Program-made: the position numbers and the translations under genes | NCBI GenBank assembly: GCA_015057625.1 | Contig: SVDZ01000015.1 | Span: 1-57,568 of the forward strand | Length of the DNA: 57,568 nt | Direction: 5' to 3' | From: Lachnospiraceae bacterium | Lineage (GTDB): Bacteria; Bacillota; Clostridia; Lachnospirales; Lachnospiraceae | Notes under the pieces: model-generated | What the model saw: only the letters and a program-made list of their open reading frames with translations | What the model was told of the DNA's origin: nothing | The model's database searches: none | Part shown: piece after piece, positions 16,548-24,907 of the stretch | How positions within the stretch are numbered: the first letter of the stretch is position 1 | Layout of the letters: every line of letters begins with the position of its first letter

Positions 16548-16874
16548 AATAATCCTCCTTGAACTCCGGGTTTGTCTAGCATATAAGAATAAGTGTAAAA
16601 CCGAGTTTTCAATATATTGTTTTTCAGTCTAAAAATATATAGGTTTAGACTAAAAATATCTTACAACTATGGAAGATTTTATGCAATACACTTGAAAAAA
16701 ATTTATTAAAAAACACCAAAAGTTGATACCATTATTAAGCAAAATTAACTTATTTTTGCATTGAATAAAGATGGTGAAATAGAAAAATGTGCATAACAGA
16801 CAAAAGATTGAATTGCGTTTTGTGGGAAATGTACAAATGTATCTTGAAAATGATGATAGAATAGTTGAATTGTT

Positions 16875-16903
16875 TTGACATATATACAAAAATTTGTTAA
16901 AAT
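16875..16903 (+). promoter_or_regulatory. Consensus sigma-A promoter
   Basis: A perfect -35 TTGACA is followed after 17 bp by TAAAAT, about 127 bp upstream of the wall-hydrolase gene. The remainder of the gap 16548-17029 is AT-rich, with no gene or known RNA recognised. Confidence 0.7.
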
Positions 16904-17029
16904 TTTAAAGAATTGAGTAATATAAATGTAATATTTATAGATATGAATAACGACTATGCTAAGAAAATAAAAACTAATATGAAATAGTATTTTACAAATG
17001 AGCAATAGTTTGGGGAGATGATATCTATT

Positions 17030-18289
17030 ATGAATATCCTTAGAAGAAACAAATTAAGAAGGCATATTAATGAAGTTATATATGGTTCAGTATTTGCCAC
17101 TGTAATTTTGGTTGTTGTATTAGCTACAGCGTTATCAAAAGATAAGACAGAATTCAGAGAGACTTTGGAGACAGAAACATATGTTGTAAATGTCAGAAGT
17201 ATTGATTCTATAAAGGTTGCTTCTGCAAAAGAAACTGAGAAGCAGAAAAAAGAAGATATCGGAAAAACTAAGACAGAAACAAAAGTTTCCGATAAAAAAG
17301 AAACAGAAGAAAAAGAAACTAAAAGCAAAGAAGATCTTTCAAAGTATAAAGGAATCTTCGTAATGAATACTTCAAGTAACTTAAACATCAGAAGTAAAGC
17401 TGATGCTTCATCAGAAGTAGTTGGTATCCTTTCAGAAGGAAATGGTGGAGAAGTTCTTAAGTACGGTTCACAGTGGACTAAAGTTAAATCGGGAAAAGTA
17501 AAGGGGTATGTTGCCACAGGATATATCCTTATCGGAGATAGAGCTAAAAAGGCATTAAAAGAAAATGGATACACAGCCATAATCAATGCAGACACTGTTA
17601 AAATCAGAGCTGAGAGAAATACAGAGTGTGAAGTTCTTGGTATGGCAGCAAACGGTGAGACATTCAAGTGTACAAAAGTATATGACAAATGGGTAAGAAT
17701 TGTATTCGAAGGCAGAATCGGATACATCAGCAAAGAATTTGTCAAACTTGATCAGATAGTTACTAACGCAAAGACAGTAGAAGAAATTGAAGAAGAGCAG
17801 ATTGCTGAAGCAGAGAAAGCTAAAAAAGAAGCTGAAGCATCAAATGTAACTAATAACCAGAACTCAAGTAAGAGTGCTGCTTCATCAAATAATTCTTCGG
17901 CTAACGCTACTACACAGAGCAAGGCAGTTTCAGCAAATGTTGATGATCAGTATCTTCTCGCATGCATTGTTTCATGTGAGGCAGGTGGAGAGTCATATGA
18001 AGCAAAACTTGCAGTAGCGAATGTAGTACTTAACAGAGTTCGTTCAGGAGCGTATCCTAATACGATTAGCGGAGTAGTATATCAGCCATGGCAGTTTACG
18101 CCAACATCTAACGGATCTCTTGCAAAGAAACTACAGAATGGTCCGGATGCAGGTTCTAAACAGGCAGCGGCAGCTGCACTTTCTGGAACAAACAATGTTC
18201 CTGGATACTTGTTCTTTGGAAGAACTGATTGTGTGAGCATTGGAAACAGTAAGTCACACCGAATTATTGATCACCAGGTATTTTATTAA
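17030..18289 (+). CDS. Membrane-anchored SH3-domain cell wall hydrolase (SleB/Hydrolase_2 type)
   Basis: The protein has about 419 residues. An N-terminal transmembrane segment lies at about 15-36, followed by a Lys/Glu-rich linker to about 105. Two bacterial SH3 domains follow (about 110-170, NTSSNLNIRSKADASSEVVG; about 180-245, ADTVKIRAERNTECEVLG). Then comes an Ala/Glu helix and a Ser/Asn linker, and a C-terminal Hydrolase_2 domain (about 300-419) with CIVSCEAGGESYEAKLAVANVVLNR and GYLFFGRTDC. The family cleaves peptidoglycan, as SleB does in spore cortex; the domain's Glu in SCEAGGE is the likely catalytic acid. The ATG at 17030 is 12 nt from GGAG; an ATG at 17018 abuts the site. Role: wall remodelling or spore germination, inferred. 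Confidence 0.87.
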   Translation: MNILRRNKLRRHINEVIYGSVFATVILVVVLATALSKDKTEFRETLETETYVVNVRSIDSIKVASAKETEKQKKEDIGKTKTETKVSDKKETEEKETKSKEDLSKYKGIFVMNTSSNLNIRSKADASSEVVGILSEGNGGEVLKYGSQWTKVKSGKVKGYVATGYILIGDRAKKALKENGYTAIINADTVKIRAERNTECEVLGMAANGETFKCTKVYDKWVRIVFEGRIGYISKEFVKLDQIVTNAKTVEEIEEEQIAEAEKAKKEAEASNVTNNQNSSKSAASSNNSSANATTQSKAVSANVDDQYLLACIVSCEAGGESYEAKLAVANVVLNRVRSGAYPNTISGVVYQPWQFTPTSNGSLAKKLQNGPDAGSKQAAAAALSGTNNVPGYLFFGRTDCVSIGNSKSHRIIDHQVFY

Positions 18290-18322
18290 AAACTACATGT
18301 ATATTAATAAAATTATTATGAT

Positions 18323-18356
18323 AAAAACGCGAAACAATTAGGTTTCGCGTTTTTTA
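18323..18356 (+). terminator. Intrinsic terminator
   Basis: AAAAACGCGAAAC pairs with GTTTCGCGTTTTT around a 6-nt loop, ending in a T run. Confidence 0.9.
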
Positions 18357-18502
18357 TGTATGTGTTGAGGAACATGTGCTAAAAGTGCAAATTATTAGAC
18401 GTATTTTATGTTAGAACATAGGAGAGTTATTGGTTGGCGAAATAGCAGTTTGTATTTTGAAATTATGGCAGATTTAAATGGTCATATTGTCCTATGATTT
18501 TG

Positions 18503-18531
18503 TTGTAAAAGACACTTTAAAGTGATAAAAT
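18503..18531 (+). promoter_or_regulatory. Sigma-A promoter of nfeD-SPFH operon
   Basis: TTGTAA and TAAAAT are separated by exactly 17 bp, 40 bp upstream of the first start codon. Confidence 0.7.
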
Positions 18532-18570
18532 ACTAACAAATGGAACAGCCATTAGAAAGGGGTGTTAGAT

Positions 18571-19002
18571 ATGAATGCATTTACATGGTTAATTGCTTTT
18601 ATTGCATTTCTTGGTGTAGAACTAATAACAATTGGACTTGCATCAATTTGGTTTGCAGTCGGTTCGCTTTGTGCGTTGTTAGCATTAGCGCTTGGAGCGA
18701 ATATGTGGGTACAATTAGGAGTATTCTTTGTAGTATCCGTTGCATGTATGATTCTTGTAAGACCATTTGCTATGAAGTACGTTAATAAGGACGTAGAAAA
18801 AACAAATGTTGAAGCCGTTACAGGAAAGACCGGAAAGGTTGTAGAGCCAATCAATAATATTGAAGGAAAAGGCACAGTATTAATTGATGGACTTGAATGG
18901 ACGGCCAGAACCGAGGATGAAGATGTTACAATAGAAGCTGATCAGCTTGTTAAAGTAGTTAGAGTTGAAGGTGTTAAGGCTATTGTAAAAGTCGAGGAAT
19001 AA
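18571..19002 (+). CDS. NfeD family membrane protein
   Basis: This 143-residue protein of the short NfeD type has two to three closely packed transmembrane helices at about 5-75 and a soluble C-terminal OB-fold domain (about 78-143, with GKTGKVVEPINN, GTVLIDGLEWTAR and LVKVVRVEGVKAIVKV). NfeD proteins are encoded beside SPFH/stomatin proteins and are thought to act with them in membrane microdomain organisation. Here the SPFH gene follows 30 bp downstream. The ATG at 18571 has AAAGGGG at proper distance; a GTG at 18562 overlaps that site. Confidence 0.9.
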   Translation: MNAFTWLIAFIAFLGVELITIGLASIWFAVGSLCALLALALGANMWVQLGVFFVVSVACMILVRPFAMKYVNKDVEKTNVEAVTGKTGKVVEPINNIEGKGTVLIDGLEWTARTEDEDVTIEADQLVKVVRVEGVKAIVKVEE

Positions 19003-19032
19003 CAGACAATTTTTTTTTAGGAGGTTTTTATT

Positions 19033-19947
19033 ATGCAGTATATTCCTTTTATTATTTTAGGTATTTTAATTTTTATCGTTTCTACCTGTATCAAGGTAGT
19101 ACCACAGGCACACGCATACGTTATTGAAAGAATTGGTACATATCAGACTACATGGTCAGCAGGACTTCATTTCTTAGTACCATTTGTAGATGCAGTTGCC
19201 AGAAAAGTTAATTTAAAAGAGCAGGTTGTTGATTTCCCACCACAGCCGGTTATCACAAAGGATAATGTAACAATGAAGATTGATACAGTAGTATTCTTCC
19301 AGATTACAGATCCAAAGTTATTCTCATACGGTGTTGAGAATCCAATTATGGCTATTGAAAATCTTACAGCCACTACACTTAGAAATATCATCGGTGATTT
19401 AGAGCTTGATGAAACACTTACATCAAGAGAAGTTATTAACAGCAAGATGAGACAGTCACTTGATATCGCTACAGACCCTTGGGGAATTAAAGTAAACAGA
19501 GTTGAGCTTAAGAACATCATTCCTCCATCAGCTATTCAGGATGCAATGGAGAAACAGATGAAAGCAGAACGTGAACGTAGAGAAGCAATCCTTAAAGCAG
19601 AAGGTGAAAAGAAATCAGCAATTCTTATCGCAGAAGGTGAGAAAGCATCTATGATTCTTAGCGCTGAAGCTGAAAAAGAATCAGCAATCCTTAGAGCAGA
19701 AGCTGAAAAACAGAAAAAGATTAAAGAAGCTGAAGGTGAAGCTGAAGCTATCCTTAAAGTACAGCAGGCTACTGCTGAAGGTATCAGAGCTATCAAAGAA
19801 GCAGGAGCAGATCAGTCAGTACTTGCACTTAAGAGTCTTGAAGCATTTGCTGCAGCAGCAGACGGACAGGCAACAAAGATTATTATTCCTTCAGAGATTC
19901 AGGGACTTGCAGGTTCAGTAAAAGCAATTCAGGAAGTTCTTAAATAA
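19033..19947 (+). CDS. SPFH/band 7 domain protein (stomatin-like)
   Basis: The 304-residue membrane protein has a single N-terminal hydrophobic segment (about 3-22). An SPFH domain follows (about 20-180, with ERIGTYQTTWSAGLHFLVPF, VDFPPQPVITKDNV and the conserved IGDLELDETLTSRE). Next is a long Ala/Glu/Lys coiled coil (about 175-255) built on AEGEK/AEAEK repeats, and a C-terminal hydrophobic tail. It is the prokaryotic stomatin/slipin (QmcA) type. It oligomerises in membrane microdomains, and with NfeD may help in membrane protein quality control. It forms a two-gene operon with the NfeD gene. Confidence 0.93.
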   Translation: MQYIPFIILGILIFIVSTCIKVVPQAHAYVIERIGTYQTTWSAGLHFLVPFVDAVARKVNLKEQVVDFPPQPVITKDNVTMKIDTVVFFQITDPKLFSYGVENPIMAIENLTATTLRNIIGDLELDETLTSREVINSKMRQSLDIATDPWGIKVNRVELKNIIPPSAIQDAMEKQMKAERERREAILKAEGEKKSAILIAEGEKASMILSAEAEKESAILRAEAEKQKKIKEAEGEAEAILKVQQATAEGIRAIKEAGADQSVLALKSLEAFAAAADGQATKIIIPSEIQGLAGSVKAIQEVLK

Positions 19948-19999
19948 TAAAAAGAGTATTAGTTTACAGACGAAACTAAAATCTTTCTTATTACATATA

Positions 20000-20041
20000 A
20001 ACAAGTCATTGTAACATATAACAGTTGCAATGACTTGTTTT
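20000..20041 (+). terminator. Intrinsic terminator of the nfeD-SPFH operon
   Basis: AACAAGTCATTG pairs with CAATGACTTGTT, extended inward by TAAC/GTTG with one wobble pair. A short T run follows. Confidence 0.8.
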
Positions 20042-20045
20042 CTGT

Positions 20046-20415
20046 TGTATCATAATCTATACTTTTTGAAACAGACATACGTTGCTTTCTGAATACTCCA
20101 TCACAATTATATAAATGTTTTCTCAAAACAGTTCGACATAACTTGAAGGATTATTTCTCAAAAGAAGTATGATTCTTGCCCGTGCAAATTTCCAGAGTTT
20201 TCTTGATGAAAACTCTGTCACTTGCACTAAATTTCGAGGACTTGTAATCCTCGAAATTTGACTGCAAATCAAACTTCTTTTATCGAAATCCTTCTAAGTT
20301 AGTCTCAATCGTTTTATCGAAATCCATTTATATAATCGTGACTAAGTATTTCCGAAAGCAACTGAAATTCACGTTTCATAAATTACAATTTTCATAAAGT
20401 ATATTTGGTGGAAAC
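20046..20415. repeat. Nested palindromic module, copy B, with both 28-bp boundary sites
   Basis: The left site is at 20046-20073 (TGTATCATAAT, CTATAC, TTTTTGAAACA) and the right site at 20388-20415 (ATTTTCATAAA, GTATAT, TTGGTGGAAAC). Between them lies a module nearly identical to copy A. It has outer arms with GTTGCTTTCTGAAT and GAAAGCAAC, inner hairpins CAGAGTTTTC/GAAAACTCTG and AAATTTCGAGGA/TCCTCGAAATTT, and AAGAAGTATGATT against AATCAAACTTCTT. No open frame is plausible. This is the most complete copy in the window. Confidence 0.85.
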
Positions 20416-20434
20416 GAAGATACAAGATAGAAGA

Positions 20435-20790
20435 TTACGTACAAAAATCAAGAAACTAACAAAAGGTATGTAAAATTGTTCAGGGGGTTACGTACTAAAA
20501 TTTAGAATTTAACAAAAAGTACGTAATGTTTTCTGGAGATTACGTACAAAAATCAAGAATTTAACAAAAAGTACGTAATGATTTCAGGGGATTACATACT
20601 AAAATCAAGAAACTACAAAAAGGTACGTAAAATTGTTCTGGAGATTACGTACTAAAATCAAGAATTTAACAAAAAGTACGTAATGATTTCTGGAGATTAC
20701 GTACTAAAATTAAGAAATTACAAAAAGGTACGTAAAATTGTTCTGAGGATTACGTACTAAAATTAAGAAACTATAAAAACATACGTAATT
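20435..20790 (+). repeat. TTACGTAC palindrome array, seven units of 52-53 bp
   Basis: Units start at 20435, 20488, 20540, 20592, 20645, 20697 and 20750. Each begins TTACGTAC (one TTACATAC), contains AAAATCAAGAA or a close variant, then AAAAAGTACGTAA (or GGTACGTAA), and ends with TTCTGGAGA-like sequence. Each unit is thus a hairpin-capable inverted repeat TTACGTAC/GTACGTAA with a loop of about 22 nt. Two unit subtypes alternate irregularly (GTACGTAATG versus GGTACGTAAAATTG). The array is bounded by 28-bp sites at 20388 and 20792. It is non-coding. Confidence 0.9.
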
Positions 20791-20791
20791 G

Positions 20792-20891
20792 TGTATCAAA
20801 ATGTATAGTTTGAGTAAACATTTATATAATTGTGATGGAGTATTCATGAAGTAACGTACGTCACGTTTCAAAAACTATACTTTATGAAACA
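20792..20891. repeat. Reduced palindromic module D with 28-bp sites at both ends
   Basis: The left site is at 20792-20819 (TGTATCAAAAT, GTATAG, TTTGAGTAAAC) and the right site at 20864-20891 (CGTTTCAAAAA, CTATAC, TTTATGAAACA). Between them are only 44 bp, matching the right arm of modules A and B (CATTTATATAATTGTGA, GAGTATT). It is a copy that has lost its left arm and centre. Confidence 0.75.
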
Positions 20892-21100
20892 CAGCATCGT
20901 CAGGGGAAAGGCTATGCAATAATGAGATGAGACGATAGCGAGGCTTTCGTTATGACGAGCATGCTAGCTGAAAATGCGGGCGCTGTTTGAGTCCGAAGGA
21001 CGAGTTGCGCAGGAGCATTTTCTAATAAGCGCATGCGAGGAATAGAAAACGATGCGTGTCTCAGATTATTATTGTATAGACTTTCTAAGGACGATGCGTT
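20892..21100. repeat. GC-richer structured module between two 28-bp sites
   Basis: This 209-bp non-coding stretch is visibly richer in GC than its surroundings. A rod-like fold is suggested by GCATGCTAGC with GCGCATGC, GAAAATGC with GCATTTTC, and an inner GCGC/GCGC stem capped by GTCCGAAGGAC. The ends GCATCGTC and GACGATGCG are complementary. A related sequence begins at 57523 after another 28-bp site and is cut by the window end. Confidence 0.7.
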
Positions 21101-21128
21101 CATTTCAAAAAGTATAGATTATGAAACA
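21101..21128. repeat. 28-bp boundary site (11+6+11)
   Basis: CATTTCAAAAA, GTATAG and ATTATGAAACA. It is the last site of the mosaic and lies 17 bp before the next gene's start codon, so that gene's ribosome site is adjacent to the site. Confidence 0.75.
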
Positions 21129-21144
21129 GAGATAGAGGTGTTTT

Positions 21145-21471
21145 ATGTTTAACGAGGAGACTGTGTTGTGCGCAGCAAGTGCATACGAACAAAAATTTTA
21201 TATTAATGACAATTTCGCAAATCTTCCTGAAGGTATTAAGCAGGAATTGCAGATTATGTGTGTTCTTTTCACTGAAGAAGTAGGAGGCATTCTTATGCTT
21301 CAGTATGACGAAGATGGAACTCTGAAATTTGTTACTGAGTATGATGAAGGAGATCTTCTTTATGATGAGATTGGAAGTGGTCTCAAAATTAAAAAACTTC
21401 AGACAGATAAGAGAGAACTTCTTGAGGCATTGGAGATGTACTACAAAGTATTTGTGCTTGGAGAAGAGTAA
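21145..21471 (+). CDS. DUF6145-like conserved protein
   Basis: This 108-residue acidic cytoplasmic protein has no signal or membrane segment. It begins ETVLCAASAYEQKFYIN and has a beta-rich middle (GGILMLQYDEDGTLKFVTEYDEGD) and a C-terminal helix (DKRELLEALEMYYKVFVLG). I associate this pattern, and its position directly before dusB, with the DUF6145 family of Lachnospiraceae. Function is unknown. Its upstream region is the repeat mosaic, so transcription may start within repeat DNA. It is probably co-transcribed with dusB, 46 bp downstream. Confidence 0.75.
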   Translation: MFNEETVLCAASAYEQKFYINDNFANLPEGIKQELQIMCVLFTEEVGGILMLQYDEDGTLKFVTEYDEGDLLYDEIGSGLKIKKLQTDKRELLEALEMYYKVFVLGEE

Positions 21472-21517
21472 TGAATGCATTTTGCCGTGAGCAAATGTGA
21501 AAGGATTTTATTGTTAT

Positions 21518-22471
21518 ATGAAGATTGGTAACATTGAAGTAAAGCATGGTTTAGCTTTAGGACCGATGGCCGGAGTGACGGATCTTCCATTTAGACTTAT
21601 TTGCAAGGAAATGGGATGTGAGCTTCTGTACTCTGAGATGGTCAGTGCAAAAGCTATTCTATATAAGAATAAAAATACAAAAGAGCTTCTTCGAATTGAT
21701 GAGAATGAACATCCTATAGGAATCCAGTTGTTTGGTTCGGATGCAGATATTATGGCAGAGCAGGCAAAGGTTGTGGCTGAGGGACCATGTGACTTTATTG
21801 ATATAAATATGGGATGTCCGGTTCCAAAAGTTGTAAATAATAAAGAAGGTTCGGCGCTAATGAACAATCCTAAGCTTGTGTATGATATTGTATATAAGAT
21901 GTCAAAGGCTATTGATAAACCTGTGACGGTTAAAATCAGAAAAGGGTTTAATGATGAATCTGTCAATGCGGTAGAAATTGCAAAGATTGCAGAGGAAGCA
22001 GGTGCAGCGGCAATAGCAGTTCACGGAAGAACCAGGGAACAGTATTACAGCGGAAAGGCTGATTGGGATATTATAAGAGAAGTTAAGGAAGCGGTGAGCA
22101 TTCCTGTTATTGGAAACGGAGACGTAGACAGTGCAGAAAAAGCTGTACAGCTAAAGGAGTATACAGGATGTGACGGAATAATGATTGCCAGAGCTGCAAG
22201 AGGGAATCCGTGGATATTTAAGCAGGTAAGTGAGTATTTAAATACAGGTGTAATTCCTCTCAGACCAAGTCCTGATGAACTTAAAGATGTGATGCTTAAG
22301 CATGCAAAAATGATTGTGGAATACAAGGGAGAATTCACAGGAGTAAGGGAAATGAGAAAGCATGTGGCATGGTATACTGCAGGGCTTCCTCATTCGGCAG
22401 ATTTAAGACGAAGAGTAAATATGGTGGAGAATTATCACGAACTGGTAGAGTTAATTGAGGCAAATATATAA
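21518..22471 (+). CDS. dusB: tRNA-dihydrouridine synthase
   Basis: The 317-residue flavoenzyme reduces specific uridines in tRNA D-loops to dihydrouridine using NADPH and FMN. The TIM-barrel motifs are complete: ALGPMAGVTDLPFR (FMN site), DINMGCPVPKV with the catalytic Cys near residue 93, VKIRKGF, AVHGRTREQ and IGNGDV, followed by the C-terminal helical domain (MRKHVAWYTAGLPHS). The ATG at 21518 has AAAGGA 12 nt upstream; a GTG at 21497 has no site. A 7-bp GC hairpin (TCCCCCT/AGGGGGA near 22486-22519) follows the stop, but it lacks a T run on this strand. Confidence 0.94.
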   Translation: MKIGNIEVKHGLALGPMAGVTDLPFRLICKEMGCELLYSEMVSAKAILYKNKNTKELLRIDENEHPIGIQLFGSDADIMAEQAKVVAEGPCDFIDINMGCPVPKVVNNKEGSALMNNPKLVYDIVYKMSKAIDKPVTVKIRKGFNDESVNAVEIAKIAEEAGAAAIAVHGRTREQYYSGKADWDIIREVKEAVSIPVIGNGDVDSAEKAVQLKEYTGCDGIMIARAARGNPWIFKQVSEYLNTGVIPLRPSPDELKDVMLKHAKMIVEYKGEFTGVREMRKHVAWYTAGLPHSADLRRRVNMVENYHELVELIEANI

Positions 22472-22635
22472 CTGAGAAATAGATGTCCCCCTCCTCTACA
22501 TAAAGTGAAGGTAGGGGGAGAAAAAAGCTAATAATTAGTAGCGATATAGGTAGATTTCTTGACAATATGGGGTTGTTGGGATATTATAAAGTGTAAAAAG
22601 TTGCGGAAATGCAAAATGATTGGAGGATAATTAAC

Positions 22636-23127
22636 ATGGCAGAAGCAAATACAAAGAAGAACATTCTTACTTATGCAGGTCTTCAGAAACTTGAAGCCGA
22701 GTTAAATGATTTGAAAGTAAACAAACGTAGAGAAATTGCTGAAAAGATTAAAGAGGCAAGAGAACAGGGCGATTTATCAGAAAACGCTGAGTATGATGCT
22801 GCTAAAGATGAGCAGAGAGATATCGAAGCAAGAATCGAGCAGATCGAGAAAATCCTCAAGAATGTTGAAGTTGTAGACGAAGGCGATGTTGATACAAATA
22901 AAATTAACGTTGGATGTAAAGTTAAGATTTTTGATGTTGAATTTGATGAGGAACTTGAATTCTTTATCGTTGGTTCAACAGAGGCAAACAGCCTTGGATT
23001 CAAGATTTCCAACGAATCACCGGTAGGAAGAGCTCTTATCGGACATGAGGTTGGAGATGTTGTTGATGTTGAGTTAGAGACTGGAGTAGTTCAGTACAAA
23101 GTACTTGATATTCAGAAAGTTATGTAA
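22636..23127 (+). CDS. greA: Transcription elongation factor GreA
   Basis: The 163-residue protein rescues backtracked RNA polymerase by stimulating transcript cleavage. The N-terminal coiled coil carries the conserved [23 protein letters not shown] and then [16 protein letters not shown], whose acidic tip coordinates the polymerase Mg ion. The C-terminal FKBP-like domain ends with [23 protein letters not shown]. The ATG at 22636 has GGAGG at 22622. It lies 85 bp before lysS, a pairing common in Firmicutes. Confidence 0.96.
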   Translation: MAEANTKKNILTYAGLQKLEAELNDLKVNKRREIAEKIKEAREQGDLSENAEYDAAKDEQRDIEARIEQIEKILKNVEVVDEGDVDTNKINVGCKVKIFDVEFDEELEFFIVGSTEANSLGFKISNESPVGRALIGHEVGDVVDVELETGVVQYKVLDIQKVM

Positions 23128-23212
23128 TAAAGAACATAACGAATTAATTAGTAATTATGCATACATTACTAAATATAAAATAAGAAGATATACAGTAAAA
23201 GGAGCAATAACC

Positions 23213-24703
23213 ATGGCACAGCAGAATAATGGTGGGGAACAGGATCTTAACCAGTTATTAAAGGTAAGAAGAGAAAAGCTTGCTGCATTGCAGGAGGCAG
23301 GAAAGGATCCTTTCCAGATTACAAAATTTGATGTTACACATCACAGTATGGATATTAAAGATAACTTCGAGGAAATGGAAGGCAAAGAAGTAGTTGTTGC
23401 CGGACGTATTATGTTAAAGAGAGTTATGGGTAAAGCATCTTTCTGTAACGTTCAGGACTTAAAGGGAAATATCCAGTCATACGTTGCAAGAGATAACATT
23501 GGAACAGACTCTTACGCTGATTTCAAGAAGTATGATATCGGTGATATTGTAGGTATCAAAGGTGAAGTGTTTAAGACAAAGACAGGAGAAATCTCTATTC
23601 ATGCATCAGAGGTTACACTTCTTTCTAAGAGTCTTCAGATTCTTCCAGAAAAGCACCATGGTCTTACAAATACAGATTTAAGATACCGTCAGAGATATAC
23701 TGACCTTATCATGAATCCTGAAGTTAGAGAAACTTTTGTTAAGAGATCGCAGATTATCAAAGAGATTCGTAATTTCCTTGATGACAGAGGATTTATGGAA
23801 GTTGAGACACCAATGCTTGTTGCAAACGCAGGTGGTGCCGCAGCCAGACCATTCGAGACACATTACAACGCACTTGACGAGGATGTTAAACTTCGTATTT
23901 CTCTTGAGTTATACTTAAAGAGACTTATCGTTGGTGGATTAGAGAAGGTTTATGAAATTGGTAGAGTATTCCGTAACGAAGGTGTTGATACAAGACACAA
24001 CCCTGAGTTTACACTTATGGAGTTATACCAGGCATATACAGATTATGAAGGAATGATGGAACTTACAGAGAGCATGTTCCGTTATCTTGCAGAGAAGACA
24101 CTTGGTACTACTAAGTTCACATACAATGGAATTGAGATTGATTTCGGTAAGCCATTTGAGCGTATTACTATGATTGACTGTATCAAGAAATATGCAAACA
24201 TTGACTTTGATGCTGTTAAGACAGACGAAGAGGCAAAGGCGCTTGCTGATGAGCATAACATCGAGTACGAGGACAGACACGGAAAGGGTGAAATCATCAA
24301 CTTATTCTTCGAAGAATTCTGTGAGAAGAATTTGATTCAGCCTACATTCGTAATGGATCATCCAATCGCAATCAGTCCTCTTACAAAGAAGAAACCAGAT
24401 GATCCTGAAAAGGTAGAACGTTTCGAGTTATTCATCAACACATGGGAAATGTGTAATGCATACTCAGAGCTTAACGATCCAATCGATCAGAGAGAGCGTT
24501 TCAAACTTCAGGATGCAGCAGCTGATGCCGGTGATGAGGAAGCTAACCACACAGATGAAGACTTCCTTAACGCGCTCGAGATTGGTATGCCTCCAACTGG
24601 TGGTATTGGTTACGGAATCGACAGACTTGTAATGTTACTTACAGATTCACAGGCAATCAGGGACGTATTATTGTTCCCAACAATGAAGTCACTCGACAAA
24701 TAA
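23213..24703 (+). CDS. lysS: Lysyl-tRNA synthetase, class II
   Basis: The 496-residue enzyme charges tRNA-Lys. It has an N-terminal OB-fold anticodon-binding domain (about 55-165, [18 protein letters not shown]) and then the class II core. Motif 1 lies around MEVETPML, motif 2 is [15 protein letters not shown], and motif 3 is [15 protein letters not shown], with DVLLFPTMK at the C-terminus. The length matches the family (about 490-510). The ATG at 23213 follows AAAGGAG by 8 nt. The gene borders the accessory island that begins about 200 bp downstream, but its 3' end is intact. Confidence 0.97.
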   Translation: MAQQNNGGEQDLNQLLKVRREKLAALQEAGKDPFQITKFDVTHHSMDIKDNFEEMEGKEVVVAGRIMLKRVMGKASFCNVQDLKGNIQSYVARDNIGTDSYADFKKYDIGDIVGIKGEVFKTKTGEISIHASEVTLLSKSLQILPEKHHGLTNTDLRYRQRYTDLIMNPEVRETFVKRSQIIKEIRNFLDDRGFMEVETPMLVANAGGAAARPFETHYNALDEDVKLRISLELYLKRLIVGGLEKVYEIGRVFRNEGVDTRHNPEFTLMELYQAYTDYEGMMELTESMFRYLAEKTLGTTKFTYNGIEIDFGKPFERITMIDCIKKYANIDFDAVKTDEEAKALADEHNIEYEDRHGKGEIINLFFEEFCEKNLIQPTFVMDHPIAISPLTKKKPDDPEKVERFELFINTWEMCNAYSELNDPIDQRERFKLQDAAADAGDEEANHTDEDFLNALEIGMPPTGGIGYGIDRLVMLLTDSQAIRDVLLFPTMKSLDK

Positions 24704-24825
24704 AGCCCCATAAATAAAGGGTTTGTGTAGGATAACGAATAAAAAGTACAACAAAAGTACAACAAATTCGTGTTGTATTATGAATCAATATGATTTGAAT
24801 AATTGTATAAAGTTTTTAACTTACT

Positions 24826-24873
24826 AAAAACACCTTTTTAAACGATTAATTTCTTTTGAAAAGGTGTTTTTTT
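24826..24873 (+). terminator. Intrinsic terminator after lysS
   Basis: AAAAACACCTTTT pairs with AAAAGGTGTTTTT across an AT-rich loop, with a run of seven T. Before it, at 24750-24770, is a short direct repeat AAAGTACAACA, which could belong to an old integration junction. Confidence 0.8.
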
Positions 24874-24907
24874 GTTTTATCCAGTCTTCTAAAAGAAAGG
24901 AGTAGAT

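Noticed and set aside
16954..17745. Long open frame (263 codons) on the minus strand opposite the SH3/SleB gene
   Set aside because: It is antisense to a gene with clear domains, lacks a ribosome site, and has Ser/Phe/Leu-rich composition expected from reading a Lys/Glu-rich gene backwards.
20435..20790. CRISPR array
   Set aside because: The period of 52-53 bp is regular, but nearly the whole unit is conserved, including the part where spacers would be. Each unit is itself palindromic, and there are no cas genes in the window.
20864..20891. The chromosomal dif site
   Set aside because: The 11+6+11 layout resembles dif, but the arms do not match the Firmicute dif arms well, and nine related sites occur in one window, whereas dif is single-copy.
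22484..22528. Terminator after dusB
   Set aside because: The TCCCCCT/AGGGGGA stem is followed by A, not T, on the plus strand, so it is not a standard terminator for dusB.
24704..24780. Attachment site of the island at the 3' end of lysS
   Set aside because: Short AAAGTACAACA repeats are present, but no matching direct repeat was found at the right end near 34315-34940, so att ends cannot be assigned.
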